Source of the DNA: Lachnospiraceae bacterium UBA3692
GTDB taxonomy: Bacteria; Bacillota; Clostridia; Lachnospirales; Lachnospiraceae
Direction of reading: 5' to 3'
Assembly (NCBI GenBank): GCA_002372815.1
Contig: DFIR01000093.1
Coordinates: forward strand, 1 to 54,249
DNA: 54,249 bases
Part shown: in pieces, positions 42,121-51,091 of the stretch
Layout of the letters: each line of letters begins with the position of its first letter
How positions within the stretch are numbered: the stretch's first letter is position 1
Notes under the pieces: model-generated
Seen by the model: the letters and a program-made list of their open reading frames with translations, nothing else
Databases searched by the model: none
Told to the model about the DNA's origin: nothing
Made by a program: the position numbers and the translations under genes

Positions 42121-42606
42121 TTATTTATTGTCCCCGCACCTCGTCAGGGCCAGGGTGCCGGTGCGGGCGATCTCGACGATGCTGTTGCCCTTGAGGGCGT
42201 CGAGCAGGATCTGGACGCGCTCCGGGGTGTCGCACATCTGGATCGTGACCAGGGACTTGGACATGTCGACGATCTTGGCGTCCATGATGTCGCAGATCTC
42301 GATGATGTCCCGCCGGCTGCTGCGGCTGCAGCGGATCTTGGCGAGCAGGAGTTCCCGGTTGATGCTCTCTCTCTCGGAGAAAGTCTTGACTTTGATGACG
42401 TCAAGCTTCTTATTGAGCTGCTTCTCGATCTGCTCGAGGGTGCGCTGGTCGCCGCTGGAGACGATGATCATGTTGGAGACCCGCGGGTCCTCCGTCTCGC
42501 CGACGGCCAGGGAATCGATGTTGAAGCAGCGGCGCCAGAAGAGACCGGCGACCTTGCAGAGCACGCCCGCCCGGTTCTCGACGAGCACGGAATAGATTCT
42601 TTTCAT
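42121..42606 (-). CDS. ilvH: Second acetolactate synthase small subunit (divergent)
   Basis: A 161-residue ACT-domain protein with YSVLVENRAGVLCKVAGLFWRRCFNIDSLAVG at its start, related to but clearly different from the ilvN product at 41466–41972 (WRRC in place of ARRG). The ATG at 42604–42606 follows AAGGAG; the upstream TTG would be an alternative. It comes 51 bases after ilvB, so it is probably the partner of that catalytic subunit, with the other copy paired to ilvC. Which small subunit senses which amino acid cannot be read from the sequence. The symbol is positional rather than proven. Confidence 0.85.
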   Translation of the reverse strand: MKRIYSVLVENRAGVLCKVAGLFWRRCFNIDSLAVGETEDPRVSNMIIVSSGDQRTLEQIEKQLNKKLDVIKVKTFSERESINRELLLAKIRCSRSSRRDIIEICDIMDAKIVDMSKSLVTIQMCDTPERVQILLDALKGNSIVEIARTGTLALTRCGDNK

Positions 42607-42663
42607 AAACAACTCCTTCCGGTCACGCGGGATGCGATGGATCCCCGCTCACCCGTTTCCGGC

Positions 42664-44304
42664 TCATACTGTGGCGTCCGGGTCGATCTCGACCTCCAGC
42701 AGGACGGTGCGGTCGCCGGCGAGGAATTCCCCGATGACGGCCTCCGCCTCCGATGCCCTGCCGATATGCAGGTAGGGGATGCTGTAGGCTTCGGCTATTT
42801 TCTCCAGGTTCGGGCTGCCGGTCAGGTCGACCATGGAGTAGCGGTCCTTATAGGCGAAGTGCTGGTGCTGCCGGACGAGTCCGAGCGTGTTGTTGCGCAG
42901 GACAGCGATCTTGACCGGCACCTCGTACTGGCAGATCGTGGCGAGCTCCATCATGTTCATCTGGAAGCCGCCGTCGCCGCAGACAGCCACGACCTGGCGG
43001 TCGGGGGCGGCCAGTTTCGCGCCGAGGGCCGCCGGGACGGCGTAACCCATCGTGCCCATACCGCCGCTCGTCAGGAAGCGGCCTTCCCGCATGATCACGT
43101 TCTGGCAGGACCACAGCTGGTTCTGGCCGACGTCCGCCACATAGACGGCGTCGTCCTCCATACTTCTCGAGAGCATACGAACGAAATCGGCGGGGTGGAT
43201 CATACCGGCCTTCTCTGTCTGCTCCGCCTTCTCCTCCGCGAGGCGCGCGTAGAAGTCCTCCCGGTAGCCGGCCAGCGTGTTGGCCCAGTCGGAGAAGTCC
43301 TCCTGCAGGTCCTCCCGGTTGAACTCCCGGAAGATGTGTTCGATATCACCGACCAGCGGGATGGTCGGGCCGGCGTTCTTGCCGATCTCGGCGGGGTCGA
43401 CGTCGATGTGGGCGAGCACCGTGTCCTCCATGACGAGGTCGGGCTCACGGATCGAGCGGTCCGCCACGCGCGCGCCGACCATGATGACCATGTCGGCCTC
43501 TTTCATCGCGCGGTTGCCGTAAGGGCGCCCGTTGTTGCCGACCATGCCGAAACAGAGCGGATGGTCCGTAGGCACAGCGCCCAGACCCATCATCGTGGTG
43601 ACGATGGGGATGTTGTATTTTTCAATGAAGGTCCGGATGCCCTCGCAGGCGCCGCTCAGGTGTACGCCGCCGCCCGCGCAGACGAGGGGGCGCTTGCAGC
43701 GCTTCAGCTCCTGCTTGACCTTGCGGATCTGGACCGCGTGTCCCTCGACGGTGGGCTTGTAGGTGCGGAGATTGACCGTCTCCGGGTAGTCGAAGCGCTC
43801 GATGCGCGCCATCTGGACGTCGTGGGGAATGTCGATCAGGACGGGGCCTTTGCGGCCGGTGGAGGCGATGTGGAAGGCCTCCTTCACGATGCGCGGGATG
43901 TCCTGCGGATTCCGGACGATGTAGCTGTATTTGACGAAGGACTCGCAGGCGCCGGAGATGTCCGCCTCCTGGAAGCCGTCGCTGCCCATGATCGTGCTCT
44001 CCACCTGGCCGGTGATGCACACGAGCGGGATGCTGTCGGCGAAGGCTGTGGCGATCCCGGTGATCAGGTTGGTCGCGCCGGGGCCGCTGGTGACGACGGC
44101 GACGCCGACCTTGCCGGAGATCCGGGCATAGCCGCTCGCCTCATGCGCGGCGTTCTGCTCCTGGCGCACAAGGACGGTGCGGATCCCCGATCCGAGGATA
44201 CTGTTGTAGAAAGGGCAGATCGCCACGCCCGGGTACCCGAACACGTACTCCACGCCCTCTTTCTGCAGACTTTTAATGATCGCATCTGCTCCGGTCATGT
44301 TCAC
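42664..44304 (-). CDS. ilvB: Acetolactate synthase large (catalytic) subunit
   Basis: A 546-residue thiamine diphosphate enzyme that condenses pyruvate into acetolactate, the first common step of branched-chain amino acid synthesis. The glutamate region is RQEQNAAHEASGYARISGK, the ThDP-Mg motif is CGDGGFQMNMMELAT followed by NNTLG, and the FAD-domain segment PTDHPLCFGMVG is present. It is at the usual length. Ribosome binding site AGGAGTG. It follows plsY closely (45 bases), and I see no strong promoter between them. Confidence 0.97.
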   Translation of the reverse strand: MNMTGADAIIKSLQKEGVEYVFGYPGVAICPFYNSILGSGIRTVLVRQEQNAAHEASGYARISGKVGVAVVTSGPGATNLITGIATAFADSIPLVCITGQVESTIMGSDGFQEADISGACESFVKYSYIVRNPQDIPRIVKEAFHIASTGRKGPVLIDIPHDVQMARIERFDYPETVNLRTYKPTVEGHAVQIRKVKQELKRCKRPLVCAGGGVHLSGACEGIRTFIEKYNIPIVTTMMGLGAVPTDHPLCFGMVGNNGRPYGNRAMKEADMVIMVGARVADRSIREPDLVMEDTVLAHIDVDPAEIGKNAGPTIPLVGDIEHIFREFNREDLQEDFSDWANTLAGYREDFYARLAEEKAEQTEKAGMIHPADFVRMLSRSMEDDAVYVADVGQNQLWSCQNVIMREGRFLTSGGMGTMGYAVPAALGAKLAAPDRQVVAVCGDGGFQMNMMELATICQYEVPVKIAVLRNNTLGLVRQHQHFAYKDRYSMVDLTGSPNLEKIAEAYSIPYLHIGRASEAEAVIGEFLAGDRTVLLEVEIDPDATV

Positions 44305-44349
44305 TCCTATCCATTACAGATCAACTGCAGACTGCTGCCGGGCGGCAGA

Positions 44350-45024
44350 TCATTTCTCCAGACGCTCCGTGTTCTTCTTGAAGATGTAGGTCTTGCGCTC
44401 CTCGCCGCGCAGCAGGCGGCCGATGTTGGCGCGGTGGCGGTAGAACGCCATGAAAGTGAGAAGGCCCTGAATGACGTAGATCTCGATCAGATGGATCTGC
44501 GACGTCGCGCCGAGACGCCCCATCTGGCCGAAGATGATCAGCAGGATGTAGGTGCACCCGTAGACCATGAGGGATCCGAGGGACACGAACCTCGTCGTGA
44601 GATAAGGGATGAAGAAGACCAGGACGGCGGCGATCGCCAGCGGCCAGTAGAAGCCGAAGACGAAGCCCGCCATGACGGCGACACCCTTGCCGCCTTTGAA
44701 GTTCATATAGAAAGGAAAATCGTGTCCGAGCACGACGCCGGCGAAGGTCCAGGCCTTCAGCACGTAGACGAGCTCCGGATGCGAGCCGCCGAACAGCGCG
44801 CCGACCAGCAGCAGCGCCACAAGGCTCTTGAACATATCGCCGAAGAAGACCGTGAGGCCCGCCTTCGGTCCGAGCACGCGCATCGCGTTGGTCGTACCGG
44901 CGTTACCGCTGCCGTAGTCGCGGATGTCGATGCCGTTCATTTTTCCGAGGATATACGCGGTCTGGATCATGCCGAACGCGTAGCCGATCACCAGGCAGAG
45001 CACCCTGAGTCCGAAAGCTCCCAT
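44350..45024 (-). CDS. plsY: Acyl-phosphate:glycerol-3-phosphate acyltransferase PlsY
   Basis: A 224-residue integral membrane enzyme that makes lysophosphatidic acid from acyl-phosphate. The three conserved motifs are visible: GSGNAGTTNAMRVLGPKAG, GHDFPFYMNFKGGKGVAV and, in the C-terminal half, the RHRANIGRLLRGEE segment. Six or so hydrophobic helices. It is followed by ilvB and preceded by der; der and plsY are often adjacent in Firmicutes. Confidence 0.96.
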   Translation of the reverse strand: MGAFGLRVLCLVIGYAFGMIQTAYILGKMNGIDIRDYGSGNAGTTNAMRVLGPKAGLTVFFGDMFKSLVALLLVGALFGGSHPELVYVLKAWTFAGVVLGHDFPFYMNFKGGKGVAVMAGFVFGFYWPLAIAAVLVFFIPYLTTRFVSLGSLMVYGCTYILLIIFGQMGRLGATSQIHLIEIYVIQGLLTFMAFYRHRANIGRLLRGEERKTYIFKKNTERLEK

Positions 45025-45088
45025 AGCTGCACACCTTCCTTTCCGCGGCGCCTTGTTTCCCCCTGTGCGCCGCTGTGACTGTTGCCTG

Positions 45089-46429
45089 TTACTTCTTTTC
45101 CTCGCCGCGCTCGCGGATGATGAACCGCAGCGGCGTTCCCTTGAAACCGAACGCCTCCCGGATGCGGTTCTCGAGATAGCGCTGGTAGGAGAAATGCATC
45201 AGCTCCTTGTCATTGACGAAGAGCACGAACGTCGGCGGCTTGACGCCGACCTGGGTCGAATAGAGGATCCTGAGCATGTGCCCCTTGTCCGAAGGCGGCT
45301 GCTGCATGACACAGGCCTCGTTGATGATCTCGTTGAGGACGCCCGTCTGGATGCGCAGGGTCTGGTTGGCGCTGACGACGTCGATCAGCTCGTAGAGCTT
45401 CATGAGTCGCTGTCCCGTCTCGGCGGAGATGAAGACGATCTCGGCGTAGGACAGGAACGAGAGGACGCTGCGGATCTTGTCGGTGAACTGCTTCACGCTG
45501 TGGTTGTCCTTCTCCACCAGGTCCCACTTGTTGACGGCGACGATGACGGCCTTCCCGCGCTCGTGCGCGATGCCGGCGATCTTCGCGTCCTGCTCCGTGA
45601 TGCCCTCGGTCGCGTCGATGACGAGGACCGTGATGTCCGCCCGCTCCACGGCGCCGACGGTGCGCACGATCATGTAGCGCTCGAGGTCGCCCTTGATCTT
45701 GTTCTTGCGCCTGAGGCCGGCCGTGTCGATGAAGACATATTCCTTGCCGTCGTGCCGGATGCGCGTGTCGATCGCGTCGCGGGTCGTGCCGGCGATGTCG
45801 GAGACGATCACGCGGTTCTGCCCGATCAGGCGGTTGACGATCGAGGACTTGCCGGCGTTGGGCTTGCCGACCACGGCGATGTGGACCGCGTCATCCTCTT
45901 CCGTCTCCTGCCCGGGATCCGGGAAGTGCTTCACCACCTCGTCGAGCATGTCGCCGAGGCCGGTCATGTTCACGGAAGAGATCGGGTAGGGATCGCCGAT
46001 GCCCAGATTGTAGAATTCGTAGACGTCCGGCATGGACTTGACGGGCGAGTCGGTCTTGTTGACCGCCAGGACCACCGGTTTGTGGCTGCGGCGCAGCATG
46101 TCGGCCACTTTCGTGTCCGCATCCACCGGCCCCGTCTTCAGGTCCACGAGAAAAATAATGACATCCGCCGTATCGATCGCGATCTGGGCCTGCTCCCGCA
46201 TCTGCGAGAGGATCACGTCGCCCGAGTCCGGCTCGATACCGCCGGTGTCGATCAGCGTGAATTCATAGTTCAACCATGTGCAGTCCGCGTAGATGCGGTC
46301 CCTGGTGACGCCGGGCGTGTCCTCGGTGATCGCGATCTTGCGTCCCGCCAGCGCGTTGAACAGTGTGGATTTGCCCACGTTCGGGCGTCCCACGACGGCC
46401 ACGACCGGGCGGTTCTTTCTTTTCGCCAT
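45089..46429 (-). CDS. der: Ribosome assembly GTPase Der (EngA)
   Basis: A 446-residue double-GTPase needed for 50S ribosomal subunit assembly. Both G domains are complete: first with GRPNVGKST, DTGG and NKTD; second with GKPNAGKSS, DTAGLRRK and NKWD. The KH-like C-terminal domain is present (ending GTPLRFIIRERGEEKK). Transcribed from a TTTACA-17-TACAAT promoter divergent from prs. Confidence 0.98.
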   Translation of the reverse strand: MAKRKNRPVVAVVGRPNVGKSTLFNALAGRKIAITEDTPGVTRDRIYADCTWLNYEFTLIDTGGIEPDSGDVILSQMREQAQIAIDTADVIIFLVDLKTGPVDADTKVADMLRRSHKPVVLAVNKTDSPVKSMPDVYEFYNLGIGDPYPISSVNMTGLGDMLDEVVKHFPDPGQETEEDDAVHIAVVGKPNAGKSSIVNRLIGQNRVIVSDIAGTTRDAIDTRIRHDGKEYVFIDTAGLRRKNKIKGDLERYMIVRTVGAVERADITVLVIDATEGITEQDAKIAGIAHERGKAVIVAVNKWDLVEKDNHSVKQFTDKIRSVLSFLSYAEIVFISAETGQRLMKLYELIDVVSANQTLRIQTGVLNEIINEACVMQQPPSDKGHMLRILYSTQVGVKPPTFVLFVNDKELMHFSYQRYLENRIREAFGFKGTPLRFIIRERGEEKK

Positions 46430-46461
46430 AAGCTGTACGCTCCTGTTTCTGATATTTTTTT

Positions 46462-46490
46462 ATTGTAGCGACTCTTTGAAACTCTGTAAA
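46462..46490 (-). promoter_or_regulatory. Promoter of der
   Basis: TTTACA, 17 bases, TACAAT on the minus strand; back to back with the prs promoter about 45 bases away. Confidence 0.78.
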
Positions 46491-46532
46491 GGCATGACGC
46501 CCAATCTGCGGACGGCCGCGAACAGGTTTTCC

Positions 46533-46561
46533 TTGTAATTCATGCTTCTTGCGGATAGAAT
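46533..46561 (+). promoter_or_regulatory. Promoter of prs
   Basis: TTGTAA, 17 bases, TAGAAT on the plus strand, giving a leader of about 50 bases before the AAGGAG ribosome binding site. Confidence 0.78.
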
Positions 46562-46619
46562 GAGTATGCCGAACAGTTTATACAAGTGTACATCTTCTGA
46601 TCAGTCGAAGGAGACATCT

Positions 46620-47852
46620 ATGCCCGTAACACGCAGGATCCACGCACAGCTTGAAGAGAACAACCTTCCTTCGGCGCCTCTGGCGCTGATCGTCCTTCCC
46701 TCTGCGGAGCGCCTGGGCAGACAGGTCAACGACTATCTGCACGCTTTCCGCAAAGAGGGCCGCACCATTGCGGATTCCCCCATCTATGACGGCTATATCA
46801 AAGATGACTACCGCCTGAACGTCGATCTTCCCCGCGCCCACACGGGGGAAGGCCGCGCCATCCTGGCGGAATCGGCCCGCGGCAAGGACGTCTACATCCT
46901 CGTGGACATCACCAACTGGTCCATCACCTACGAGATGTTCGGGATGACCAATCACATGTCCCCGGACGACCACTTCCAGGACCTCAAGCGCGTGATCGCC
47001 GCCATCAACGGCAAGGCGCACCGCGTCAACGTCATCATGCCCTTCCTCTACGAGGGACGCCAGCACCACCGCAGCGGCCGGGAATCGCTCGACGCCGCCC
47101 AGATGCTCAGCGAACTCGCGGACATGGGCATCGACAACTTCATCACCTTCGACGCGCATGATCCCCGGATCCAGAACGTCGCGCCGCTCCTCTACTTCGA
47201 CAATTTCACGGCGCCCTACCAGTTCCTGCGCTCGCTCCTCCGCGCCGTGCCGGACCTGATCGTGGACAAGGACCACGTCGTGGTCATCAGCCCCGACGAG
47301 GGCGCGCTCGAGCGCACCGTCTACTTCGCCAACGTGATCGGCGCGGACACCGGCATGTTCTACAAACGCCGGGACTACGCCCACATCGTGAACGGCAAGA
47401 ACCCGATCGTCGCCCACGAGTTCCTGGGCACCGACCTGAACGGCAAGGACGCCATCATCATCGACGACATGATCTCCTCCGGCGGCAGCATCATCGATAC
47501 TTCCCGCCAGCTCAAGGAGAACATGCACGCCCGCCGCGTCTTCCTCTGCACCACCTTCGGCCTCTTCACGGACGGTCTCGACCGCTTCGACGAAGCCTAT
47601 GAGAAGGGCTGGTTCGACTGCCTCGTGACGACCGACCTCACCTACCAGCCGGAGGGCCTCACGGACCGCAAGTGGTTCTCCCAGGCGGAGATGGGCAAGT
47701 ATCTCTCCATGATCATCGACGCCACCAATCACGACGCGTCCCTGACCAATATGCGCACCCCCGCAGACCGGATCCACCGGATCCTGCAGGCGATCGGCAA
47801 CAACCAGGACACGCAGGACAACCTGCGCATCATCGAGGAGACCGAGTTCTGA
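46620..47852 (+). CDS. prs: Ribose-phosphate pyrophosphokinase (long clostridial form)
   Basis: A 410-residue enzyme making PRPP from ribose 5-phosphate and ATP. The PRPP-binding loop is IIIDDMISSGGSIIDT (with DD and SSGGS), and the ATP-binding part includes RQHHRSGRESLDAAQ. It is about 90 residues longer than typical Prs, a form common in Lachnospiraceae. The ATG at 46620–46622 is chosen because AAGGAG is upstream; the frame is open for 26 codons before. It is the only convincing plus-strand gene in the window and converges on yraN with only 3 bases between stop codons. Confidence 0.93.
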   Translation: MPVTRRIHAQLEENNLPSAPLALIVLPSAERLGRQVNDYLHAFRKEGRTIADSPIYDGYIKDDYRLNVDLPRAHTGEGRAILAESARGKDVYILVDITNWSITYEMFGMTNHMSPDDHFQDLKRVIAAINGKAHRVNVIMPFLYEGRQHHRSGRESLDAAQMLSELADMGIDNFITFDAHDPRIQNVAPLLYFDNFTAPYQFLRSLLRAVPDLIVDKDHVVVISPDEGALERTVYFANVIGADTGMFYKRRDYAHIVNGKNPIVAHEFLGTDLNGKDAIIIDDMISSGGSIIDTSRQLKENMHARRVFLCTTFGLFTDGLDRFDEAYEKGWFDCLVTTDLTYQPEGLTDRKWFSQAEMGKYLSMIIDATNHDASLTNMRTPADRIHRILQAIGNNQDTQDNLRIIEETEF

Positions 47853-47855
47853 CCT

Positions 47856-48251
47856 TCAGGGCCGGAAAGGGAAGGCATCCCGCACATGCAGGATCTCCCC
47901 GTCCCCGCCGATCCCGATCACGTCGAACCGGCAGGGCTGGTCCGGACTGAGCCTCCTGTCCCGATAATACCACAGCGCCGCTCTGGAGATGCGGCGCTGT
48001 TTCTTTATGTCGACGGCTTCGAGCGGGTCGTAGACCGCCCTGTCCCGTCTGTATTTCACTTCTGCAAAGACCAGCGTGCCGTCCCGGTCCCGGGCGATCA
48101 GGTCGATCTCCCCGGCCCTGCACCGGTAGCTGTGCGCGAGGATCGTGAAGCCTTCCCTGCGCAGATATTCCGCTGCCGCCTCCTCCTGGCTGGTGCCCAG
48201 CCTTCTCTTATTGGGCCGCCTGCGGGTATCCTGTGACGGATTCTCAGTCAA
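47856..48251 (-). CDS. yraN: UPF0102 (YraN) family endonuclease-like protein
   Basis: A 131-residue protein of the YraN family, predicted to have a PD-(D/E)XK nuclease fold. The conserved core is RCRAGEIDLIARDRDGTLVFAEVKYR, which carries the D...E-x-K residues. TTG is the likely start (48249–48251), with GGAAGGAGACAGG upstream. Located after rnhB as in many Firmicutes. Biochemical role is not settled for the family. Confidence 0.92.
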   Translation of the reverse strand: MTENPSQDTRRRPNKRRLGTSQEEAAAEYLRREGFTILAHSYRCRAGEIDLIARDRDGTLVFAEVKYRRDRAVYDPLEAVDIKKQRRISRAALWYYRDRRLSPDQPCRFDVIGIGGDGEILHVRDAFPFRP

Positions 48252-48318
48252 GATCCTGTCTCCTTCCTGCGGATGGCCGCCGGAGGAACTGTCTGTTCTC
48301 CGCAGCCGCCTTCAAGAT

Positions 48319-49059
48319 CTACCCTGTGATTCCTTTAATAAATGTGCGCCGGTGGATCGGGCACGGCCCGTAGGCGCGGATCGCTTCCATGTGCTCCTTC
48401 GTCCCGTATCCCTTATGTCTGGCGAAGCCATACACCGGAAACTTCTCATCCATTTCCTCCATGTACCGGTCCCTGGTCACCTTGGCCAGGATGCTGGCGG
48501 CAGCGATGGAGAGGCACTTCGCGTCCCCCTTGACGACCGGGAACTGCGGGATCGCGATCCCGGGGATCCGGACGGCGTCGTTGAGGAGCCCTGCCGGGGC
48601 TTCCGGCGCCTCTGCGGCTCCGGGGATGCCCTGCGCCTCCATATCCGCCTTTCTCGCTTCCAGCTGCGAGCAGACTTCCCGGACCGCGCCGCGCATGGCC
48701 TCATAGGTGGCCTGCAGGATGTTGATCTCATCGATCCGCTCCGGGCTCACGAAGACCACCGCCCAGGCGACCGCCTCCCGGGTGATCTCGTCGTAGAGGC
48801 TCTCGCGCCTGGACGCGCTGAGTTTCTTCGAATCATTCAGGTACAGGAGGTCGTGGTCCGGGGGCAGGATCACCGCGCCGGCGGATACAGGTCCCGCCAG
48901 CGGTCCTCTCCCCGCCTCGTCGATGCCGCACAGAAGGCCGTCGTCGGGGATCCCGGCGGCGGTCTCTCTCTCAAAGGCCCGCATCGCTGCGACGCGTGCG
49001 CGCTCCTGCGCGAGCCTCTTCTCTCTCTTCTCCTGCTGCTGGCGCTGCTTCTCCGTCAT
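48319..49059 (-). CDS. rnhB: Ribonuclease HII
   Basis: A 246-residue enzyme that cleaves RNA in RNA–DNA hybrids, removing misincorporated ribonucleotides. The signature GIDEAGRGPLAGPVSAGAV holds the first catalytic Asp and Glu, and NDSKKLS, ILAKVTRDRYM and GFARHKGYGTKEH are present. A Gln/Arg-rich N-terminal extension (about 30 residues) and an insertion rich in Ala/Pro near 150–165 are extra relative to short members. Starts 6 bases after the signal peptidase gene stop. Confidence 0.96.
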   Translation of the reverse strand: MTEKQRQQQEKREKRLAQERARVAAMRAFERETAAGIPDDGLLCGIDEAGRGPLAGPVSAGAVILPPDHDLLYLNDSKKLSASRRESLYDEITREAVAWAVVFVSPERIDEINILQATYEAMRGAVREVCSQLEARKADMEAQGIPGAAEAPEAPAGLLNDAVRIPGIAIPQFPVVKGDAKCLSIAAASILAKVTRDRYMEEMDEKFPVYGFARHKGYGTKEHMEAIRAYGPCPIHRRTFIKGITG

Positions 49060-49065
49060 CTGTCC

Positions 49066-49599
49066 TCACTCCACCATCCCGAAGCGCTTCCAGGGATAGA
49101 TCCGCAGCCAGGCGCGTCCGATGATGTCCTGGCGCTGTATGTTGCCGACGTCGCCGAACCGGCTGTCCTCGCTGTTGCTCCGGTTGTCGCCGAGCACGAA
49201 GTACTCGTCCGCCCCCAGCCGGACTTCCTGTCCCGCCAGGCCGGCGTAGGAGATCGGTTCGCTCCCGTAGTTCTCCGTGAGGGCCTTGCCGTTGATGTAG
49301 ATGGTGCCGCTCTCGTCGATCCGGACCGTCTCGCCGGGCAGGCCGATGATCCTCTTAATATAATAGGTGTTCGCGCGGTGCTCGTAGGGGAACACGATGA
49401 TCTCGAACCGCTCCGGGCTCCGGAAGCGGTAGCTGAGCTTGTCTGTGATCAGCTGGTCGCCGCTCTCCAGGGTCGGATACATGGAGGTCCCGTTCACTTC
49501 CGTCCTCTGTCCCACATAGTGTACGATGAGCCAGGTCAGGACGAAGATCGCCGCGATATACACGATCAGATCCCAGAGACTCTTCAGAAATCTAAGCAT
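49066..49599 (-). CDS. lepB: Signal peptidase I (housekeeping copy)
   Basis: A 177-residue membrane peptidase that removes signal peptides after Sec export. One membrane segment (about 10–29); catalytic Ser39 in NGTSMYPTL and Lys82 in YYIKRIIGLPGE; C-terminal GDNRSNSEDSRFGDV box. Sits in the conserved rbgA–lepB–rnhB order, so it is the general enzyme, in contrast to the copy in the pilus locus. Confidence 0.97.
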   Translation of the reverse strand: MLRFLKSLWDLIVYIAAIFVLTWLIVHYVGQRTEVNGTSMYPTLESGDQLITDKLSYRFRSPERFEIIVFPYEHRANTYYIKRIIGLPGETVRIDESGTIYINGKALTENYGSEPISYAGLAGQEVRLGADEYFVLGDNRSNSEDSRFGDVGNIQRQDIIGRAWLRIYPWKRFGMVE

Positions 49600-49641
49600 G
49601 TCTGCCTCCTGCCATTTGTCTGCATGCTGCCTGTGCCGCTG

Positions 49642-50514
49642 TCATTCGACGGGTCCGTGCGCCGTCTCCAGGGAGATCCGCCCGATCTTCCCGCCCCGGA
49701 AATCGTCCAGCAGCAGCCGGGCGGTCCGCAGCTCGTCCGGCTCCCCGCCGGATCTGAGAAGGTTCCTCTCCACTGCGATCTTCCGCAGCAGTTCCTGCAG
49801 GTTGTCCGGGATCTCCTCCTCCGGCACTTCCTTCAGGTACTTGTCCTTCAGGAGCACCGGGTATTCCTCGCGGAGCTTGCCGAGCAGCGTCTGGGCCAGT
49901 TCCTCCTCCCGGAGGAGTTCCTCCCGGATCGCGCCGGTCAGCGCGAGGTGCACGCCCACCTCCGGGTCCTCGAACTTGGGCCACAGGATCCCGGGCGTGT
50001 CCAGAAGCTCCAGCTGCTTATTCAGGCGGATCCACTGCTTGCCGCGGGTCACCCCGGGCTTGTTCCCCGTCTTCGCGCTCGCCTTGCCGGCGAAGGAGTT
50101 GATGAAGGTCGACTTCCCGACGTTCGGGATCCCGACGACCATCGCGCGGAGCGGTCTCCCGATGATCCCGCGTCTGCGGTCGCGCTCGATCCTGTCCTTG
50201 CAGGCCTCGTTCACGGCGGCCCGGATCGTGTCGTTGGCTCTCCGGGTGCGGGCGTCCAGCGGGACGACCATGAGCCCCTGCGATTCGTAGAAGGCCTTGC
50301 TCCGGTCCGTGCGGGCAGGGTCCGCGAGGTCCGCCTTGCACAGGAGCAGGATCCGCTTCTTCGACCCGAAGAGGGCGTCGATGTCCGGATTGCGGCTGCT
50401 CATCGGGATCCGCGCGTCCGCCAGCTCGATGATCAGGTCGACCAGCTTGCTGTCCTCCTGCATCATCCGGCGCGCCTTGGCCATATGGCCCGGGAACCAT
50501 TGATAATCTGCCAT
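49642..50514 (-). CDS. rbgA: Ribosome biogenesis GTPase RbgA (YlqF)
   Basis: A 290-residue circularly permuted GTPase for late 50S subunit assembly. The motif order is permuted as expected: the G4-like LLCKADLADP comes before the G1 motif GIPNVGKSTFINS, and the G3 motif DTPGI follows. The N-terminal WFPGHMAKARR and the C-terminal helical RNA-binding domain are present. Upstream of lepB and downstream of the rplS terminator. Confidence 0.97.
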   Translation of the reverse strand: MADYQWFPGHMAKARRMMQEDSKLVDLIIELADARIPMSSRNPDIDALFGSKKRILLLCKADLADPARTDRSKAFYESQGLMVVPLDARTRRANDTIRAAVNEACKDRIERDRRRGIIGRPLRAMVVGIPNVGKSTFINSFAGKASAKTGNKPGVTRGKQWIRLNKQLELLDTPGILWPKFEDPEVGVHLALTGAIREELLREEELAQTLLGKLREEYPVLLKDKYLKEVPEEEIPDNLQELLRKIAVERNLLRSGGEPDELRTARLLLDDFRGGKIGRISLETAHGPVE

Positions 50515-50533
50515 AGCCTCTTCTTCCCTGTAT

Positions 50534-50570
50534 GAAAAAACTGCCGCACATGGAATCGCAGTGCGGCAGT
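50534..50570 (-). terminator. Intrinsic terminator after rplS
   Basis: Perfect 10-bp stem ACTGCCGCAC/GTGCGGCAGT followed by TTTTTT on the minus strand, between rplS and rbgA. Confidence 0.92.
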
Positions 50571-50583
50571 CCTTCTATCCGTT

Positions 50584-50940
50584 TTACTTTCTGTCGATCT
50601 TCGCCTTGACCTTGGCTTTCTTGCCGCTGAGGCCGCGCAGGTAGTTCAGCTTCGCTCTTCTGATCTTACCTCTTCTGACCACTTCGACCTTCTCCACGTT
50701 AGGGGAGTGCAGAGGCCATGTCTTCTCGACGCCGATCCCGCTGGATTCCTTGCGGACAGTGAAGGTCGTTCTCGCGCCGCCGCCCTGGATCTTCAGGACA
50801 ACGCCCTCGAAGATCTGAACTCTCTCGCGGTTGCCTTCCTTGATGCGGTTGTGGACGCGGACAGTGTCGCCTGTCTCAAACGAAGGCACTTCCTGCTTCA
50901 GCTGTTCCTGCTCCAGCTCCTTGATGATTTCCTGATTCAT
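50584..50940 (-). CDS. rplS: 50S ribosomal protein L19
   Basis: A 118-residue ribosomal protein located at the 30S–50S interface. Recognised by FETGDTVRVHNRIKEGNRERVQ, the FEGVVLKIQGGG core and the RRGKIRRAKLNYLRGLSGKKAKVKAKI C-terminal region. Strong family match at normal length. It has its own upstream promoter and a structured leader, and a terminator downstream. Confidence 0.98.
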   Translation of the reverse strand: MNQEIIKELEQEQLKQEVPSFETGDTVRVHNRIKEGNRERVQIFEGVVLKIQGGGARTTFTVRKESSGIGVEKTWPLHSPNVEKVEVVRRGKIRRAKLNYLRGLSGKKAKVKAKIDRK

Positions 50941-51090
50941 AATATCTTCACTTAACCCTTTCCCGTATGTTCATGCCTGTCATCGCGGGATGCATTCTTC
51001 ATTCTCTCGACCGCACCTTGTGCGGCGCATCCGCTGGGGCAGAGGACCACCGTGCTCAACTCGCAACATGCTGCGCGAACGCAACATTAG
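50941..51090 (-). promoter_or_regulatory. Leader of rplS with a hairpin
   Basis: The 150-base 5' leader carries a perfect CCGCAC/GTGCGG hairpin (51011–51025) and is unusually long for a single ribosomal protein gene. Autogenous control by L19, known from leader RNAs in some Firmicutes, is possible but unproven here. Confidence 0.35.
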
Positions 51091-51091
51091 T

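Noticed and set aside
44305..44349. T-box or leader-peptide attenuator upstream of ilvB
   Set aside because: Only 45 bases separate plsY and ilvB, with just a ribosome binding site.
42064..45078. A 1004-codon plus-strand frame over the ilv genes and plsY
   Set aside because: Antisense shadow without start signals or family resemblance.
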